Assembly (NCBI RefSeq): GCF_020991455.1
Contig: NZ_JAJMOX010000009.1
Span: forward strand, 124,001 to 188,000
From: Flavobacterium sp. JAS
Lineage (GTDB): Bacteria; Bacteroidota; Bacteroidia; Flavobacteriales; Flavobacteriaceae
Reading direction: 5' to 3'
DNA length: 64,000 nt
Shown: positions 1 to 7,997 of the stretch, in pieces
Position numbering within the stretch: the stretch's first letter is position 1
Layout of the letters: every line of letters starts with the position of its first letter
The notes under the pieces: model-generated
Seen by the model: only the letters and a program-made list of their open reading frames with translations
Databases searched by the model: none
Told to the model about the DNA's origin: nothing
Program-made: the position numbers and the translations under genes

Positions 1-68
1 TAAGAAAACGTTCTAATCACGTAACAATCGTGCTTGGAGCTATCAATAACACACAAAGCAATTCTTAA
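1..68 (+). CDS. rplV: 50S ribosomal protein L22, 3' end only
   Basis: Reading from base 3, the frame encodes a C-terminal stretch containing RKRSNHVTIVLGA and ending in TQSNS before TAA at 66-68. This matches the end of L22 (uL22), which lines the peptide exit tunnel of the large subunit. L22 is expected directly before rpsC in the S10 operon, and only 5 bp separate them. The 5' part lies outside the window. Confidence 0.85.
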   Translation, partial: RKRSNHVTIVLGAINNTQSNS

Positions 69-73
69 GCAGC

Positions 74-835
74 ATGGGACAAAAGACAAATCCAATTGGA
101 AATAGACTTGGTATCATCAGAGGATGGGACTCAAACTGGTATGGTGGAAATGATTACGGTGATAAACTTGCCGAAGATCACAAAATCAGAAAGTATATCC
201 ACGCTCGTTTATCAAAAGCTAGTGTATCAAAAGTAATCATTGAGAGAACTTTGAAGCTTGTAACCGTTACTATCACTACTGCTAGACCTGGTATCATTAT
301 CGGAAAAGGTGGTCAAGAGGTAGACAAGTTGAAAGAAGAACTTAAGAAAGTTACTGACAAAGAGGTTCAAATCAACATCTTTGAAATTAAAAGACCTGAG
401 TTAGATGCTTATCTTGTGGCGACAAGCATCGCTCGTCAAATCGAAAGCCGTATTTCTTACAGACGTGCAATCAAAATGGCTATTGCTGCTTCTATGCGTA
501 TGAATGCTGAAGGTATCAAAGTTTTGATTTCTGGTCGTTTGAATGGTGCTGAGATGGCGCGTTCAGAAGGTTTCAAAGAAGGTAGAATTCCTCTATCAAC
601 TTTCAGAGCTGATATTGATTATGCTTTGGCTGAAGCTCACACTACTTATGGTAGAATGGGTATCAAAGTATGGATCATGAAAGGTGAAGTTTATGGAAAG
701 AGAGATCTTTCTCCACTTGCAGGAATGGATAAAAAACAATCTGGAACTGGTGGTGGTAAAGGTGGTGATTCTCCAAGAGGAGACAGAAAGCCCTTTAATA
801 AAGGTGGAAAACCAGACGCTCGTAAAAGAAAGTAA
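74..835 (+). CDS. rpsC: 30S ribosomal protein S3
   Basis: S3 (uS3) is a head protein of the small subunit at the mRNA entry channel. The 253-residue product opens with the typical MGQKTNPIGNRLG. It carries a type II KH domain with a GKGG loop at residues 77-80 that binds RNA. After about residue 215 there is a low-complexity Gly/Lys/Arg-rich tail, longer than the E. coli C-terminus. It lies between rplV and rplP in the S10 operon. Confidence 0.98.
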   Translation: MGQKTNPIGNRLGIIRGWDSNWYGGNDYGDKLAEDHKIRKYIHARLSKASVSKVIIERTLKLVTVTITTARPGIIIGKGGQEVDKLKEELKKVTDKEVQINIFEIKRPELDAYLVATSIARQIESRISYRRAIKMAIAASMRMNAEGIKVLISGRLNGAEMARSEGFKEGRIPLSTFRADIDYALAEAHTTYGRMGIKVWIMKGEVYGKRDLSPLAGMDKKQSGTGGGKGGDSPRGDRKPFNKGGKPDARKRK

Positions 836-854
836 ATTTTTAAACTAAAGAAAA

Positions 855-1280
855 ATGTTACAGCCTAAAAGAACAAAATACCGTAAGGTACAGAAAGGTA
901 AAATGAAAGGTAACTCTCAAAGAGGGCATGAACTTTCTAATGGAATGTTTGGTATTAAATCTGTACATGAAGATGGAATGTTCTTAACGTCTCGTCAAAT
1001 CGAAGCTGCGCGTATTGCTGCAACTCGTTTCATGAAGAGAGAAGGACAATTATGGATCAAAATATTTCCAGACAAACCAATTACTAAGAAGCCTCTTGAG
1101 GTACGTATGGGTAAAGGTAAAGGTGCCGTTGAATATTGGGCTGCCGTTGTTAAACCCGGAAGAATTATGTTTGAAGTTGGAGGAGTTCCTTTATCAGTTG
1201 CAAAAGAGGCTTTACGTCTTGCAGCTCAAAAGCTTCCAGTAAAAACTAAATTCGTCGTTGCTAGAGATTTCGAAGCATAA
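855..1280 (+). CDS. rplP: 50S ribosomal protein L16
   Basis: L16 (uL16) helps shape the A-site region and organises 23S rRNA near the peptidyl-transferase centre. The 141-residue protein starts MLQPKRTKYRKVQKGKMKG and contains GKGKGAVEYWAAVVKPGR, both family hallmarks. Length is normal. It sits 19 bp after rpsC and 13 bp before rpmC, in conserved operon order. Confidence 0.98.
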   Translation: MLQPKRTKYRKVQKGKMKGNSQRGHELSNGMFGIKSVHEDGMFLTSRQIEAARIAATRFMKREGQLWIKIFPDKPITKKPLEVRMGKGKGAVEYWAAVVKPGRIMFEVGGVPLSVAKEALRLAAQKLPVKTKFVVARDFEA

Positions 1281-1293
1281 TTAAATTTATATT

Positions 1294-1485
1294 ATGAAAC
1301 AATCAGAAATAAAAGATCTTTCTGCAGCGGAGTTGCAAGAAAAACTTAGTCAAACTAAGAAAATATATGCTGACCTAAAAATGGCTCACGCTATTTCTCC
1401 AATTGAGAACCCGCTTCAAATTAGAAGTGTAAGAAGAACAGTTGCAAGATTGGCTACAGAGTTAACTAAAAGAGAGTTACAATAA
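1294..1485 (+). CDS. rpmC: 50S ribosomal protein L29
   Basis: L29 (uL29) sits near the exit of the peptide tunnel, beside the docking site for trigger factor and SRP. The 63-residue product begins MKQSEIKDLSAAELQEKL, the usual helical opening of the family, and includes the IRSVRRTVARLATEL helix. Its position between rplP and rpsQ is canonical. Confidence 0.97.
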   Translation: MKQSEIKDLSAAELQEKLSQTKKIYADLKMAHAISPIENPLQIRSVRRTVARLATELTKRELQ

Positions 1486-1502
1486 TTGTATTCTGCTGAA
1501 AG

Positions 1503-1763
1503 ATGGAAGAAAAAAGAAATTTAAGAAAAGAAAGAATAGGTGTTGTTACTTCAAATAAAATGGATAAGTCTATTGTTATTGCTGAAGTAAGAAAAGTAAA
1601 ACACCCATTATACGGTAAGTTCGTGTTGAAAACAAAGAAATATGTTGCACACGACGAAACAAACGACTGTAACATTGGAGATACTGTAAGAATTAGCGAA
1701 ACGCGTCCTTTAAGTAAAACAAAATGTTGGAGATTAGTTGAAATCTTAGAAAGAGCTAAATAA
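1503..1763 (+). CDS. rpsQ: 30S ribosomal protein S17
   Basis: S17 (uS17) is an OB-fold primary 16S-rRNA-binding protein. The 86-residue sequence shows RIGVVTSNKMDKSIVIAE, followed by KHPLYGKFVLKTKKYVAHDE, which are diagnostic. It sits 17 bp after rpmC and ends 2 bp before rplN. A 102-codon open frame lies antisense to it but has no recognisable product. Confidence 0.98.
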   Translation: MEEKRNLRKERIGVVTSNKMDKSIVIAEVRKVKHPLYGKFVLKTKKYVAHDETNDCNIGDTVRISETRPLSKTKCWRLVEILERAK

Positions 1764-1765
1764 TT

Positions 1766-2134
1766 ATGGTACAACAGGAATCAAGACTAAAAGTAGCAGA
1801 TAACACGGGAGCAAAAGAAGTTTTAACTATCCGTGTTTTAGGAGGTACCAAAAGAAGGTATGCCTCTGTTGGTGACAAGATTGTAGTATCTATTAAAGAT
1901 GCAACTCCTAACGGTAACGTTAAAAAAGGAGCTGTTTCAACTGCAGTTGTTGTACGTACCAAAAAAGAAGTGAGAAGAGCTGATGGTTCTTATATCCGTT
2001 TCGATGATAATGCATGTGTTCTTTTGAACGCTGCAGGGGAAATGAGAGGAACACGTGTTTTTGGTCCGGTAGCAAGAGAACTTCGTGAAAAACAATTCAT
2101 GAAAATTGTATCATTAGCACCAGAAGTGCTTTAA
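1766..2134 (+). CDS. rplN: 50S ribosomal protein L14
   Basis: L14 (uL14) binds 23S rRNA at the subunit interface, forming bridges with the 30S subunit and contacting L19. The 122-residue product starts MVQQESRLKVADNTGAKE and ends REKQFMKIVSLAPEVL, both highly conserved. The length is exactly typical. Confidence 0.98.
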   Translation: MVQQESRLKVADNTGAKEVLTIRVLGGTKRRYASVGDKIVVSIKDATPNGNVKKGAVSTAVVVRTKKEVRRADGSYIRFDDNACVLLNAAGEMRGTRVFGPVARELREKQFMKIVSLAPEVL

Positions 2135-2145
2135 TTCGTTTTAAG

Positions 2146-2460
2146 ATGATAAAGCTAAAAATAAAATCAGGAGATATCGTAAGAGTTATTGCTGGAGACC
2201 ATAAAGGTGCTGAAGGTAAAGTTTTACGTGTTTACCGTGAGAAAAATAAAGCGATAGTTGAAGGTGTAAACATGGTTTCGAAACATACAAAACCAAGTGC
2301 TAAAAACCCTCAAGGTGGTATCGTTAAGAAAGAAGCTTCTATACAAATATCCAACATTTCACTAATTGATCCTAAAACTAAGGAAACAACTAGAGTTGGT
2401 ATTAGAGTAGAAGGAGATAAGAAAGTAAGATTTTCAAAAAAATCTAATCAAGTACTATAG
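2146..2460 (+). CDS. rplX: 50S ribosomal protein L24
   Basis: L24 (uL24) is an assembly initiator that binds the 5' domain of 23S rRNA. An N-terminal KOW motif (KSGDIVRVIAGDHKGAEGKV, residues 7-26) identifies it. The 104-residue length is normal. Its stop is separated by 2 bp from rplE, so the two are very likely translationally coupled. Confidence 0.97.
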   Translation: MIKLKIKSGDIVRVIAGDHKGAEGKVLRVYREKNKAIVEGVNMVSKHTKPSAKNPQGGIVKKEASIQISNISLIDPKTKETTRVGIRVEGDKKVRFSKKSNQVL

Positions 2461-2462
2461 TA

Positions 2463-3014
2463 ATGGCATATACACCTAGACTAAAAGAAGAATATAAGAG
2501 TAGAGTAATCTCTGCTCTTAAAGAGGAATTCGGATATACAAACGTGATGCAAGTTCCAAAACTTGAAAAAATCGTTTTGAGCCGTGGAGTTGGTGCAGCT
2601 GTATCTGATAAAAAACTTATTGACTATGCAGTTGATGAGTTAACAAAGATCACTGGACAAAAAGCAGTATCTACAATTTCAAAGAAAGACGTTGCGTCAT
2701 TCAAATTGAGAAAAGGGATGCCTATTGGAGCGAAAGTTACTTTACGTGGTGAAAGAATGTATGAGTTTTTAGATAGACTTGTAACTTCTGCTTTGCCACG
2801 CGTTAGAGATTTTAGTGGTATCAAAGCTACTGGTTTCGACGGAAGAGGTAATTACAATCTTGGAGTTTTAGAGCAAATCATTTTCCCAGAAATTGATATT
2901 GACAAAGTGAACAAAATTTCAGGAATGGATATTACATTTGTTACTACTGCAAAAACAGACAAGGAAGCAAAGTCATTATTGGCTGAATTAGGATTACCTT
3001 TTAAAAAGAATTAA
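2463..3014 (+). CDS. rplE: 50S ribosomal protein L5
   Basis: L5 (uL5) binds 5S rRNA and contacts the P-site tRNA in the central protuberance. The 183-residue protein contains PKLEKIVLSRGVG, LRKGMPIGAKVTLRG and the C-terminal GMDITFVTTAKTDKEAKSLL, all family signatures. It is followed by rpsN after 3 bp. Confidence 0.98.
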   Translation: MAYTPRLKEEYKSRVISALKEEFGYTNVMQVPKLEKIVLSRGVGAAVSDKKLIDYAVDELTKITGQKAVSTISKKDVASFKLRKGMPIGAKVTLRGERMYEFLDRLVTSALPRVRDFSGIKATGFDGRGNYNLGVLEQIIFPEIDIDKVNKISGMDITFVTTAKTDKEAKSLLAELGLPFKKN

Positions 3015-3017
3015 GAC

Positions 3018-3287
3018 ATGGCTAAAGAATCAATGAAAGCCCGCGAGGTTAAGAGAGAAAAAACGGTAGCAAAGTATGCTGAGAAAAGAAAAGCTTTGAA
3101 AGAAGCTGGAGATTTTGAAGGTTTACAAAAATTACCTAAAAATGCTTCACCAGTTCGTTTGCACAATCGTTGTAAATTAACAGGTAGACCAAGAGGGTAT
3201 ATCCGTCAATTCGGTATTTCACGTGTAACTTTCCGTGAAATGGCTAACAATGGGTTAATTCCTGGAGTTAAAAAGGCATCTTGGTAA
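3018..3287 (+). CDS. rpsN: 30S ribosomal protein S14, zinc-independent form
   Basis: S14 (uS14) is a small-subunit head protein. This is the 89-residue long form. It has only one cysteine (in LHNRCKLTGRPRGYIRQF), so the CxxC zinc ribbon of the short S14 type is absent and it should not bind zinc. The conserved C-terminal FGISRVTFREMANNGLIPGV is present. Unlike its neighbours it is followed by a 104-bp gap carrying a promoter and a hairpin. Confidence 0.97.
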   Translation: MAKESMKAREVKREKTVAKYAEKRKALKEAGDFEGLQKLPKNASPVRLHNRCKLTGRPRGYIRQFGISRVTFREMANNGLIPGVKKASW

Positions 3288-3311
3288 TCTCGTAAAAAGT
3301 TATTACTTTTG
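3281..3311 (+). promoter_or_regulatory. Predicted internal promoter upstream of rpsH
   Basis: TTG at 3281-3283 and TACTTTTG at 3304-3311 are separated by 20 bp. This fits the Bacteroidota primary-sigma consensus TTG-N19/20-TAnnTTTG. The -33 element lies inside the last codons of rpsN. It would start a transcript just upstream of the hairpin at 3344-3367. The match is sequence-based and no transcript data are available. Confidence 0.6.
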
Positions 3312-3343
3312 CAAACCAAAAAATAATTTTAATTGATTAAAGG

Positions 3344-3367
3344 TTCGGGAGACGGGTGTCTCCCGAA
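3344..3367 (+). promoter_or_regulatory. Leader hairpin between rpsN and rpsH
   Basis: TTCGGGAGAC pairs perfectly with GTCTCCCGAA around a GGGT tetraloop, giving a 10-bp GC-containing stem. No U-tract follows, so it is not a standard terminator. It ends 24 bp before the rpsH start and lies downstream of the predicted promoter. A role in autoregulation, mRNA processing or stability is possible but is inference. Confidence 0.6.
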
Positions 3368-3391
3368 AACCATAATCGCAATCAAATACAT

Positions 3392-3790
3392 ATGTATACA
3401 GATCCTATTGCAGATTATTTGACTAGAGTTCGTAACGCTGTGGCTGCAAACCACAAAGTTGTTGAAATTCCAGCTTCTAATCTAAAAAAAGAAATAACTA
3501 AGATCTTATTTGATCAAGGTTATATCTTGAGTTACAAATTTGAAGACAACTCTGTTCAGGGTTCAATCAAAATCGCTTTAAAGTATGATAAAGATACTAA
3601 AGAGCCTGTAATTAAAGATATCCAAAGAATTAGTAAACCTGGTTTACGTAAATATGCAGGTGCTGCCAAATTACCAAGAATCCTTAATGGATTAGGAATT
3701 GCAATTGTTTCAACTTCAAAAGGTCTTATGACTGGAAAACAAGCGAAACAATTAAATGTAGGTGGTGAAGTAATTTGTTACGTATACTAA
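3392..3790 (+). CDS. rpsH: 30S ribosomal protein S8
   Basis: S8 (uS8) binds 16S rRNA helix 21 and in E. coli represses the spc operon. The 132-residue product starts MYTDPIADYLTRVRNAVAANH and ends KQLNVGGEVICYVY, a family hallmark. I chose the ATG at 3392. The frame stays open upstream to a GTG at 3356, but that extension would run through the leader hairpin and adds nothing conserved. Confidence 0.96.
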   Translation: MYTDPIADYLTRVRNAVAANHKVVEIPASNLKKEITKILFDQGYILSYKFEDNSVQGSIKIALKYDKDTKEPVIKDIQRISKPGLRKYAGAAKLPRILNGLGIAIVSTSKGLMTGKQAKQLNVGGEVICYVY

Positions 3791-3808
3791 TTTTAAAGAC
3801 TAAATAAG

Positions 3809-4351
3809 ATGTCAAGAATAGGTAAAAGCCCAATTGTAATTGCTGCTGGAGTAACTGTAGAAGTTAAAGACGGTATCATTACAGTAAAAGGAAAAAAAGG
3901 TCAACTAACTCAGGAGTTTTCGGACATTACTGTAAAAGTTGAAGGCGATCAAGTTTTATTAGAAAGATCGTCTGATCATAAAGACCAAAGAGCAAAACAC
4001 GGATTATACAGATCATTAATCAATAACATGATAATTGGTGTATCTGAAGGTTTTACAAAAGAACTTGAATTAGTTGGAGTTGGTTATAGAGCTTCAAACC
4101 AAGGTCAAAAGTTAGATTTAGCTCTTGGATATTCTCACAATATTGTTTTGGAAATTGCTCCTGAAGTAGCTCTAGAAACAATATCTGAAAAAGGTAAAAA
4201 CCCTATCGTAAAATTAACATCATTTGATAAACAACTTTTAGGTCAGGTTGCTGCGAAAATCAGAGGTTTCCGTAAGCCTGAGCCGTACAAAGGAAAAGGT
4301 GTTAAATTTGTGGGTGAAGTATTAAGAAGAAAAGCAGGTAAATCAGCTTAA
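3809..4351 (+). CDS. rplF: 50S ribosomal protein L6
   Basis: L6 (uL6) has two alpha-beta domains and lies near the sarcin-ricin loop and the GTPase centre. The 180-residue product begins MSRIGKSPIVIAAGVTVEV and ends with FRKPEPYKGKGVKFVGEVLR, which are diagnostic. Standard length and operon position. Confidence 0.98.
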   Translation: MSRIGKSPIVIAAGVTVEVKDGIITVKGKKGQLTQEFSDITVKVEGDQVLLERSSDHKDQRAKHGLYRSLINNMIIGVSEGFTKELELVGVGYRASNQGQKLDLALGYSHNIVLEIAPEVALETISEKGKNPIVKLTSFDKQLLGQVAAKIRGFRKPEPYKGKGVKFVGEVLRRKAGKSA

Positions 4352-4362
4352 AAAATAAGATT

Positions 4363-4713
4363 ATGTCATTAACAAAATCTGATAGAAGACAGAGAATTAG
4401 ATTCAGAATTAGAAAATCGATTAGTGGTACTGCTACTAACCCAAGACTATCTGTATTTAGAAGTAACAAAGAAATTTACGCTCAAATTATTGATGACGTA
4501 AACGGAGTTACTTTATTAGCTGCATCTTCAAGAGAAAAAGAAATAGGAAAAGGTACTAACGTTGAAATCGCTGCTGCTGTTGGAAAACTAGTTGCTGAGA
4601 AAGCGTTAAAAGCTGGGATTGATACCATCACTTTTGACAGAGGTGGATATTTGTATCACGGTCGTATTAAATCATTAGCAGAAGGCGCAAGAGCGGCTGG
4701 ACTTAAATTCTAA
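4363..4713 (+). CDS. rplR: 50S ribosomal protein L18
   Basis: L18 (uL18) binds 5S rRNA together with L5 and L25. The 116-residue protein has RLSVFRSNKEIYAQIIDD and the C-terminal DRGGYLYHGRIKSLAEGARAA, typical of bacterial L18. It sits 11 bp after rplF and 6 bp before rpsE. Confidence 0.98.
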   Translation: MSLTKSDRRQRIRFRIRKSISGTATNPRLSVFRSNKEIYAQIIDDVNGVTLLAASSREKEIGKGTNVEIAAAVGKLVAEKALKAGIDTITFDRGGYLYHGRIKSLAEGARAAGLKF

Positions 4714-4719
4714 TATATT

Positions 4720-5241
4720 ATGTCTAAATACAAAAATGTAGAATTGGTAAAACCAAGTGGTCTTGAACTTAAAGATCGTCTGGTAAGTGTTAATCGTGTT
4801 ACTAAAGTTACAAAAGGTGGTAGAGCTTTCGGTTTTTCTGCTATTGTAGTTGTAGGTGATGAAAACGGAGTAGTTGGTCATGGATTAGGAAAATCTAAAG
4901 ACGTTTCTGAAGCAATTGCGAAAGCAGTAGAAGATGCTAAGAAAAATTTAGTAAAAATTCCTTTGAACGGACAATCTGTTCCTCACGAACAAAAAGGTAA
5001 ATTTGGTGGTGCGCGTGTATTCTTAATTCCTGCGTCTCATGGTACAGGAGTTATTGCTGGTGGAGCTGTTCGTTCAGTTCTTGAATCAGTAGGTATTCAC
5101 GATGTATTATCTAAATCTCAAGGATCATCAAATCCTCATAACGTAGTGAAAGCAACTTTTGATGCTTTATTACAAATGAGAAGCGCTCACACTGTTGCAA
5201 AACAAAGAGGTGTTTCTTTAGAAAAAGTTTTTAAAGGTTAA
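4720..5241 (+). CDS. rpsE: 30S ribosomal protein S5
   Basis: S5 (uS5) helps maintain decoding fidelity and mRNA helicase activity at the entry channel. The 173-residue product has the S5 double-stranded-RNA-binding region (RVTKVTKGGRAFGFSAIVVV, about residues 26-45) and the C-terminal domain with GTGVIAGGAVRSVLE. Order and spacing are canonical. Confidence 0.98.
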   Translation: MSKYKNVELVKPSGLELKDRLVSVNRVTKVTKGGRAFGFSAIVVVGDENGVVGHGLGKSKDVSEAIAKAVEDAKKNLVKIPLNGQSVPHEQKGKFGGARVFLIPASHGTGVIAGGAVRSVLESVGIHDVLSKSQGSSNPHNVVKATFDALLQMRSAHTVAKQRGVSLEKVFKG

Positions 5242-5253
5242 TTCAAGGAAATT

Positions 5254-5436
5254 ATGGCTAAATTATTAGTAAAACAAGTAAGAAGCAAAATCAACTGCCC
5301 TCTTTCTCAAAAAAGAGGTTTGGAAGCTTTAGGTCTACGTAAAATGGGACAAGTTGTAGAGCATGATTCAAATCCTGCAATCCTTGGGATGATAAACAAA
5401 GTTAAACACTTAGTTTCTGTCGAAGAAGCTAAATAA
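5254..5436 (+). CDS. rpmD: 50S ribosomal protein L30
   Basis: L30 (uL30) is a small large-subunit protein found in a subset of bacteria. The 60-residue sequence contains VKQVRSKINCPLSQKRGLEA and LGLRKMGQVVEHDSNPAILG, which match the family. It is flanked by rpsE and rplO, as expected. Confidence 0.97.
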   Translation: MAKLLVKQVRSKINCPLSQKRGLEALGLRKMGQVVEHDSNPAILGMINKVKHLVSVEEAK

Positions 5437-5447
5437 CAAATACTGTT

Positions 5448-5900
5448 ATGAATTTAAGTAACTTACAACCAGCTGAAGGGTCAACACACAATCAAAATAA
5501 AAGATTAGGTAGAGGAGAAGGTTCTGGAAAAGGTGGTACTTCTGCAAGAGGTCACAAAGGAGCAAAATCTCGTTCTGGTTATTCTAAAAAGATTGGTTTT
5601 GAAGGAGGGCAAATGCCACTTCAAAGACGTGTGCCTAAGTTTGGTTTCACAAACATCAATCGTAAAGAATACGAAGGTGTTAATTTAGATACGCTTCAAT
5701 TATTAGTAGACAATGGTGTGATTACTGATTCTGTTTCAATGACAGATTTCGTAGCAAATCGTCTAGCTACCAAAAATGAAATCGTTAAGATTTTAGGTAG
5801 AGGAGAATTGAAAGCAAAATTAAAAGTAACTGCCCACAAATTTACTGCTACTGCAAAAGCTGCTATTGAAGCTGCTGGTGGAGAAGCTGTAACTATATAA
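5448..5900 (+). CDS. rplO: 50S ribosomal protein L15
   Basis: L15 (uL15) is a late-assembly protein with a long Gly-rich N-terminal extension that threads through 23S rRNA. The 150-residue product shows RLGRGEGSGKGGTSARGHKG near residues 19-38 and EGGQMPLQRRVPKFGF, both hallmarks. It ends 13 bp before secY. Confidence 0.98.
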   Translation: MNLSNLQPAEGSTHNQNKRLGRGEGSGKGGTSARGHKGAKSRSGYSKKIGFEGGQMPLQRRVPKFGFTNINRKEYEGVNLDTLQLLVDNGVITDSVSMTDFVANRLATKNEIVKILGRGELKAKLKVTAHKFTATAKAAIEAAGGEAVTI

Positions 5901-5913
5901 CTTATCTATTAAG

Positions 5914-7260
5914 ATGAAGAAATTTATTGAATCAATAAGTAATGTTTGGAAAATCGAAGAACTGAAAAATAGAATCTTAATTACATTAGGATTACTTTTA
6001 GTATATCGTTTTGGTGCACACGTTACGCTTCCTGGAATTGACGCAACTCAATTAACAGGTTTAGCGGGACAAACTAAAAATGGTTTAGGATCTATCCTAG
6101 ACATGTTTACAGGGGGTGCTTTCTCTAAAGCTTCAGTTTTTGCTTTAGGTATTATGCCTTATATTTCTGCATCTATTGTTGTTCAGTTAATGGGAATTGC
6201 GATTCCTTATTTACAAAAGCTTCAAAGCGATGGAGAGAGTGGTAGAAAAAAGATTAATCAAATCACTCGTTGGTTGACTATAGCTATTACACTGGTTCAA
6301 GGTCCAACTTATATCTATAATTTATACAGAACGTTACCTGGAAGTGCATTCTTACTAGGCTTTAATTCACCTGAATTTTTGTTTTCGTCTGTTATCATCT
6401 TGGTTACTGGTACTATTTTTGCTATGTGGCTTGGAGAAAAAATTACAGATAAAGGTATTGGAAATGGAATTTCATTATTGATTATGGTTGGTATTTTGGC
6501 AAGACTACCTCAAGCGTTCATGCAAGAGTTTTCTTCTAGAGTAACAAACAACAATGGTGGTCCAATGTTATTAGTTATTGAAATTATTGTGTGGTTATTG
6601 GTAATCATTTCTTGTGTATTGCTTACAATGGCAGTACGTAAAATTCCGGTTCAATACGCTCGTCGTACAACAACTGGAGATTACGAGCAAGATTTAGCTG
6701 GTGGTAATAGACAATGGATTCCTCTAAAGCTTAATGCTTCTGGAGTTATGCCAATTATTTTTGCTCAGGCAATTATGTTTATACCTGCAGCTGTAGCTGG
6801 ATTGTCTAAATCAGATACATCACAATCTATTGTTGGTGCGTTTAGTAATATGTTTGGTTTTTGGTATAATTTTGTATTTGCAACTTTAATTATTGTGTTT
6901 ACATTCTTCTATACTGCGATCACTGTACCTACTAACAAAATGGCCGATGATTTAAAAAGAAGTGGTGGTTTTATTCCTGGAGTTCGTCCAGGTGCTGAAA
7001 CTTCAGACTTCTTAGATAAAGTGATGTCTTTAATAACTTTCCCAGGATCTTTATTCCTTGCTTTGATTGCTGTGTTCCCAGCTATTGTTGTAAGTATTAT
7101 GGATGTACAACAATCTTGGGCAATGTTTTTTGGAGGTACCTCATTAATAATTATGGTTGGAGTTGCAATAGATACTATTCAACAGATCAATTCATACTTG
7201 TTAAACAAACATTATGATGGTTTAATGAAGACTGGTAAAAATAGAAAAGCGGTAGCTTAA
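5914..7260 (+). CDS. secY: Protein translocase subunit SecY
   Basis: SecY is the channel-forming subunit of the inner-membrane SecYEG translocon. The 448-residue protein has about ten hydrophobic membrane spans. The first follows an amphipathic N-terminus (IEELKNRILITLGLLLVYRF) and precedes a plug region rich in Gly (LGSILDMFTGGAFSKAS). A cytosolic loop contains GIGNGISLLIMVGI, and the C-terminal loop FIPGVRPGAETSDFL is diagnostic. It ends the spc segment and is followed 7 bp later by infA. The adk and map genes often found here in other bacteria are absent. Confidence 0.98.
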   Translation: MKKFIESISNVWKIEELKNRILITLGLLLVYRFGAHVTLPGIDATQLTGLAGQTKNGLGSILDMFTGGAFSKASVFALGIMPYISASIVVQLMGIAIPYLQKLQSDGESGRKKINQITRWLTIAITLVQGPTYIYNLYRTLPGSAFLLGFNSPEFLFSSVIILVTGTIFAMWLGEKITDKGIGNGISLLIMVGILARLPQAFMQEFSSRVTNNNGGPMLLVIEIIVWLLVIISCVLLTMAVRKIPVQYARRTTTGDYEQDLAGGNRQWIPLKLNASGVMPIIFAQAIMFIPAAVAGLSKSDTSQSIVGAFSNMFGFWYNFVFATLIIVFTFFYTAITVPTNKMADDLKRSGGFIPGVRPGAETSDFLDKVMSLITFPGSLFLALIAVFPAIVVSIMDVQQSWAMFFGGTSLIIMVGVAIDTIQQINSYLLNKHYDGLMKTGKNRKAVA

Positions 7261-7267
7261 TATATTT

Positions 7268-7483
7268 ATGGCAAAACAATCAGCAATAGAACAAGACGGA
7301 TCAATCATCGAAGCATTATCAAATGCGATGTTCCGTGTAGAGTTAGAAAATGGACATATCGTAATTGCTCATATTTCTGGTAAAATGCGTATGCATTACA
7401 TCAAGTTATTACCTGGTGATAAAGTGAAACTGGAAATGAGTCCTTATGATTTGTCAAAAGCAAGAATTACTTATCGATATTAA
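7268..7483 (+). CDS. infA: Translation initiation factor IF-1
   Basis: IF-1 is an OB-fold factor that occupies the ribosomal A site during initiation. The 71-residue product has the expected length, with FRVELENGHIVIAHISGKMR, YIKLLPGDKVKLEMSPYDLS and the C-terminal RITYRY. It lies between secY and rpmJ, the usual arrangement. Confidence 0.98.
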   Translation: MAKQSAIEQDGSIIEALSNAMFRVELENGHIVIAHISGKMRMHYIKLLPGDKVKLEMSPYDLSKARITYRY

Positions 7484-7495
7484 AGGATATTCACT

Positions 7496-7612
7496 ATGAA
7501 AGTTAGAGCATCAGTAAAAAAGAGAAGTCCCGAGTGCATCATTGTGCGTAGAAAAGGGAGATTGTACGTAATAAACAAAAAGAATCCTAGATTTAAACAA
7601 AGACAAGGATAA
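7496..7612 (+). CDS. rpmJ: 50S ribosomal protein L36, zinc-less form
   Basis: A 38-codon gene encodes MKVRASVKKRSPECIIVRRK and ends NKKNPRFKQRQG, clearly bL36. The canonical zinc site is C11, C14, C27 and H32/33. Here only the second cysteine (residue 14) remains. Position 11 is Ser, the third site is Asn and the histidine position is Phe. It should therefore be a zinc-independent (C-minus) L36. It lies 12 bp after infA and 2 bp before rpsM. Confidence 0.97.
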   Translation: MKVRASVKKRSPECIIVRRKGRLYVINKKNPRFKQRQG

Positions 7613-7614
7613 TT

Positions 7615-7989
7615 ATGGCAAGAATAGCAGGGGTAGATATCCCAAAAAATAAAAGAGGTGTTATAGCACTTACCTATATCTTTGGATTAGGAAGAAGTAG
7701 AGCTATTGAGATTTTAGAGAAAGCTCAAGTTAGCCAAGATAAAAAAGTTCAAGATTGGAATGATGACGAGATCGGAGCAATTCGTGAAGCTGTTGGTGCA
7801 TTCAAAATTGAAGGAGAATTACGTTCTGAAGTTTCTTTGAACATCAAACGTTTAATGGATATTGGTTGTTACAGAGGGATCCGTCATAGATCTGGTCTTC
7901 CGTTAAGAGGGCAAAGAACTAAAAACAACTCTAGAACAAGAAAAGGTAAAAGAAAAACTGTTGCTAACAAGAAAAAAGCAACTAAATAA
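7615..7989 (+). CDS. rpsM: 30S ribosomal protein S13
   Basis: S13 (uS13) is a head protein that bridges to L5 and touches the P-site tRNA. The 124-residue product starts MARIAGVDIPKNKRGVIAL and contains YRGIRHRSGLPLRGQRTKNN, followed by a basic tail. It opens the alpha-operon segment. Confidence 0.98.
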   Translation: MARIAGVDIPKNKRGVIALTYIFGLGRSRAIEILEKAQVSQDKKVQDWNDDEIGAIREAVGAFKIEGELRSEVSLNIKRLMDIGCYRGIRHRSGLPLRGQRTKNNSRTRKGKRKTVANKKKATK

Positions 7990-7997
7990 TAAGTAAT

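Noticed and set aside
1466..1774. 102-codon minus-strand open frame over rpsQ
   Set aside because: Entirely opposite an unmistakable S17 gene, with no recognisable product.
3356..3391. Longer rpsH from a GTG at 3356
   Set aside because: The 12 extra residues are encoded by the hairpin region and do not resemble S8. The ATG at 3392 matches the family N-terminus.
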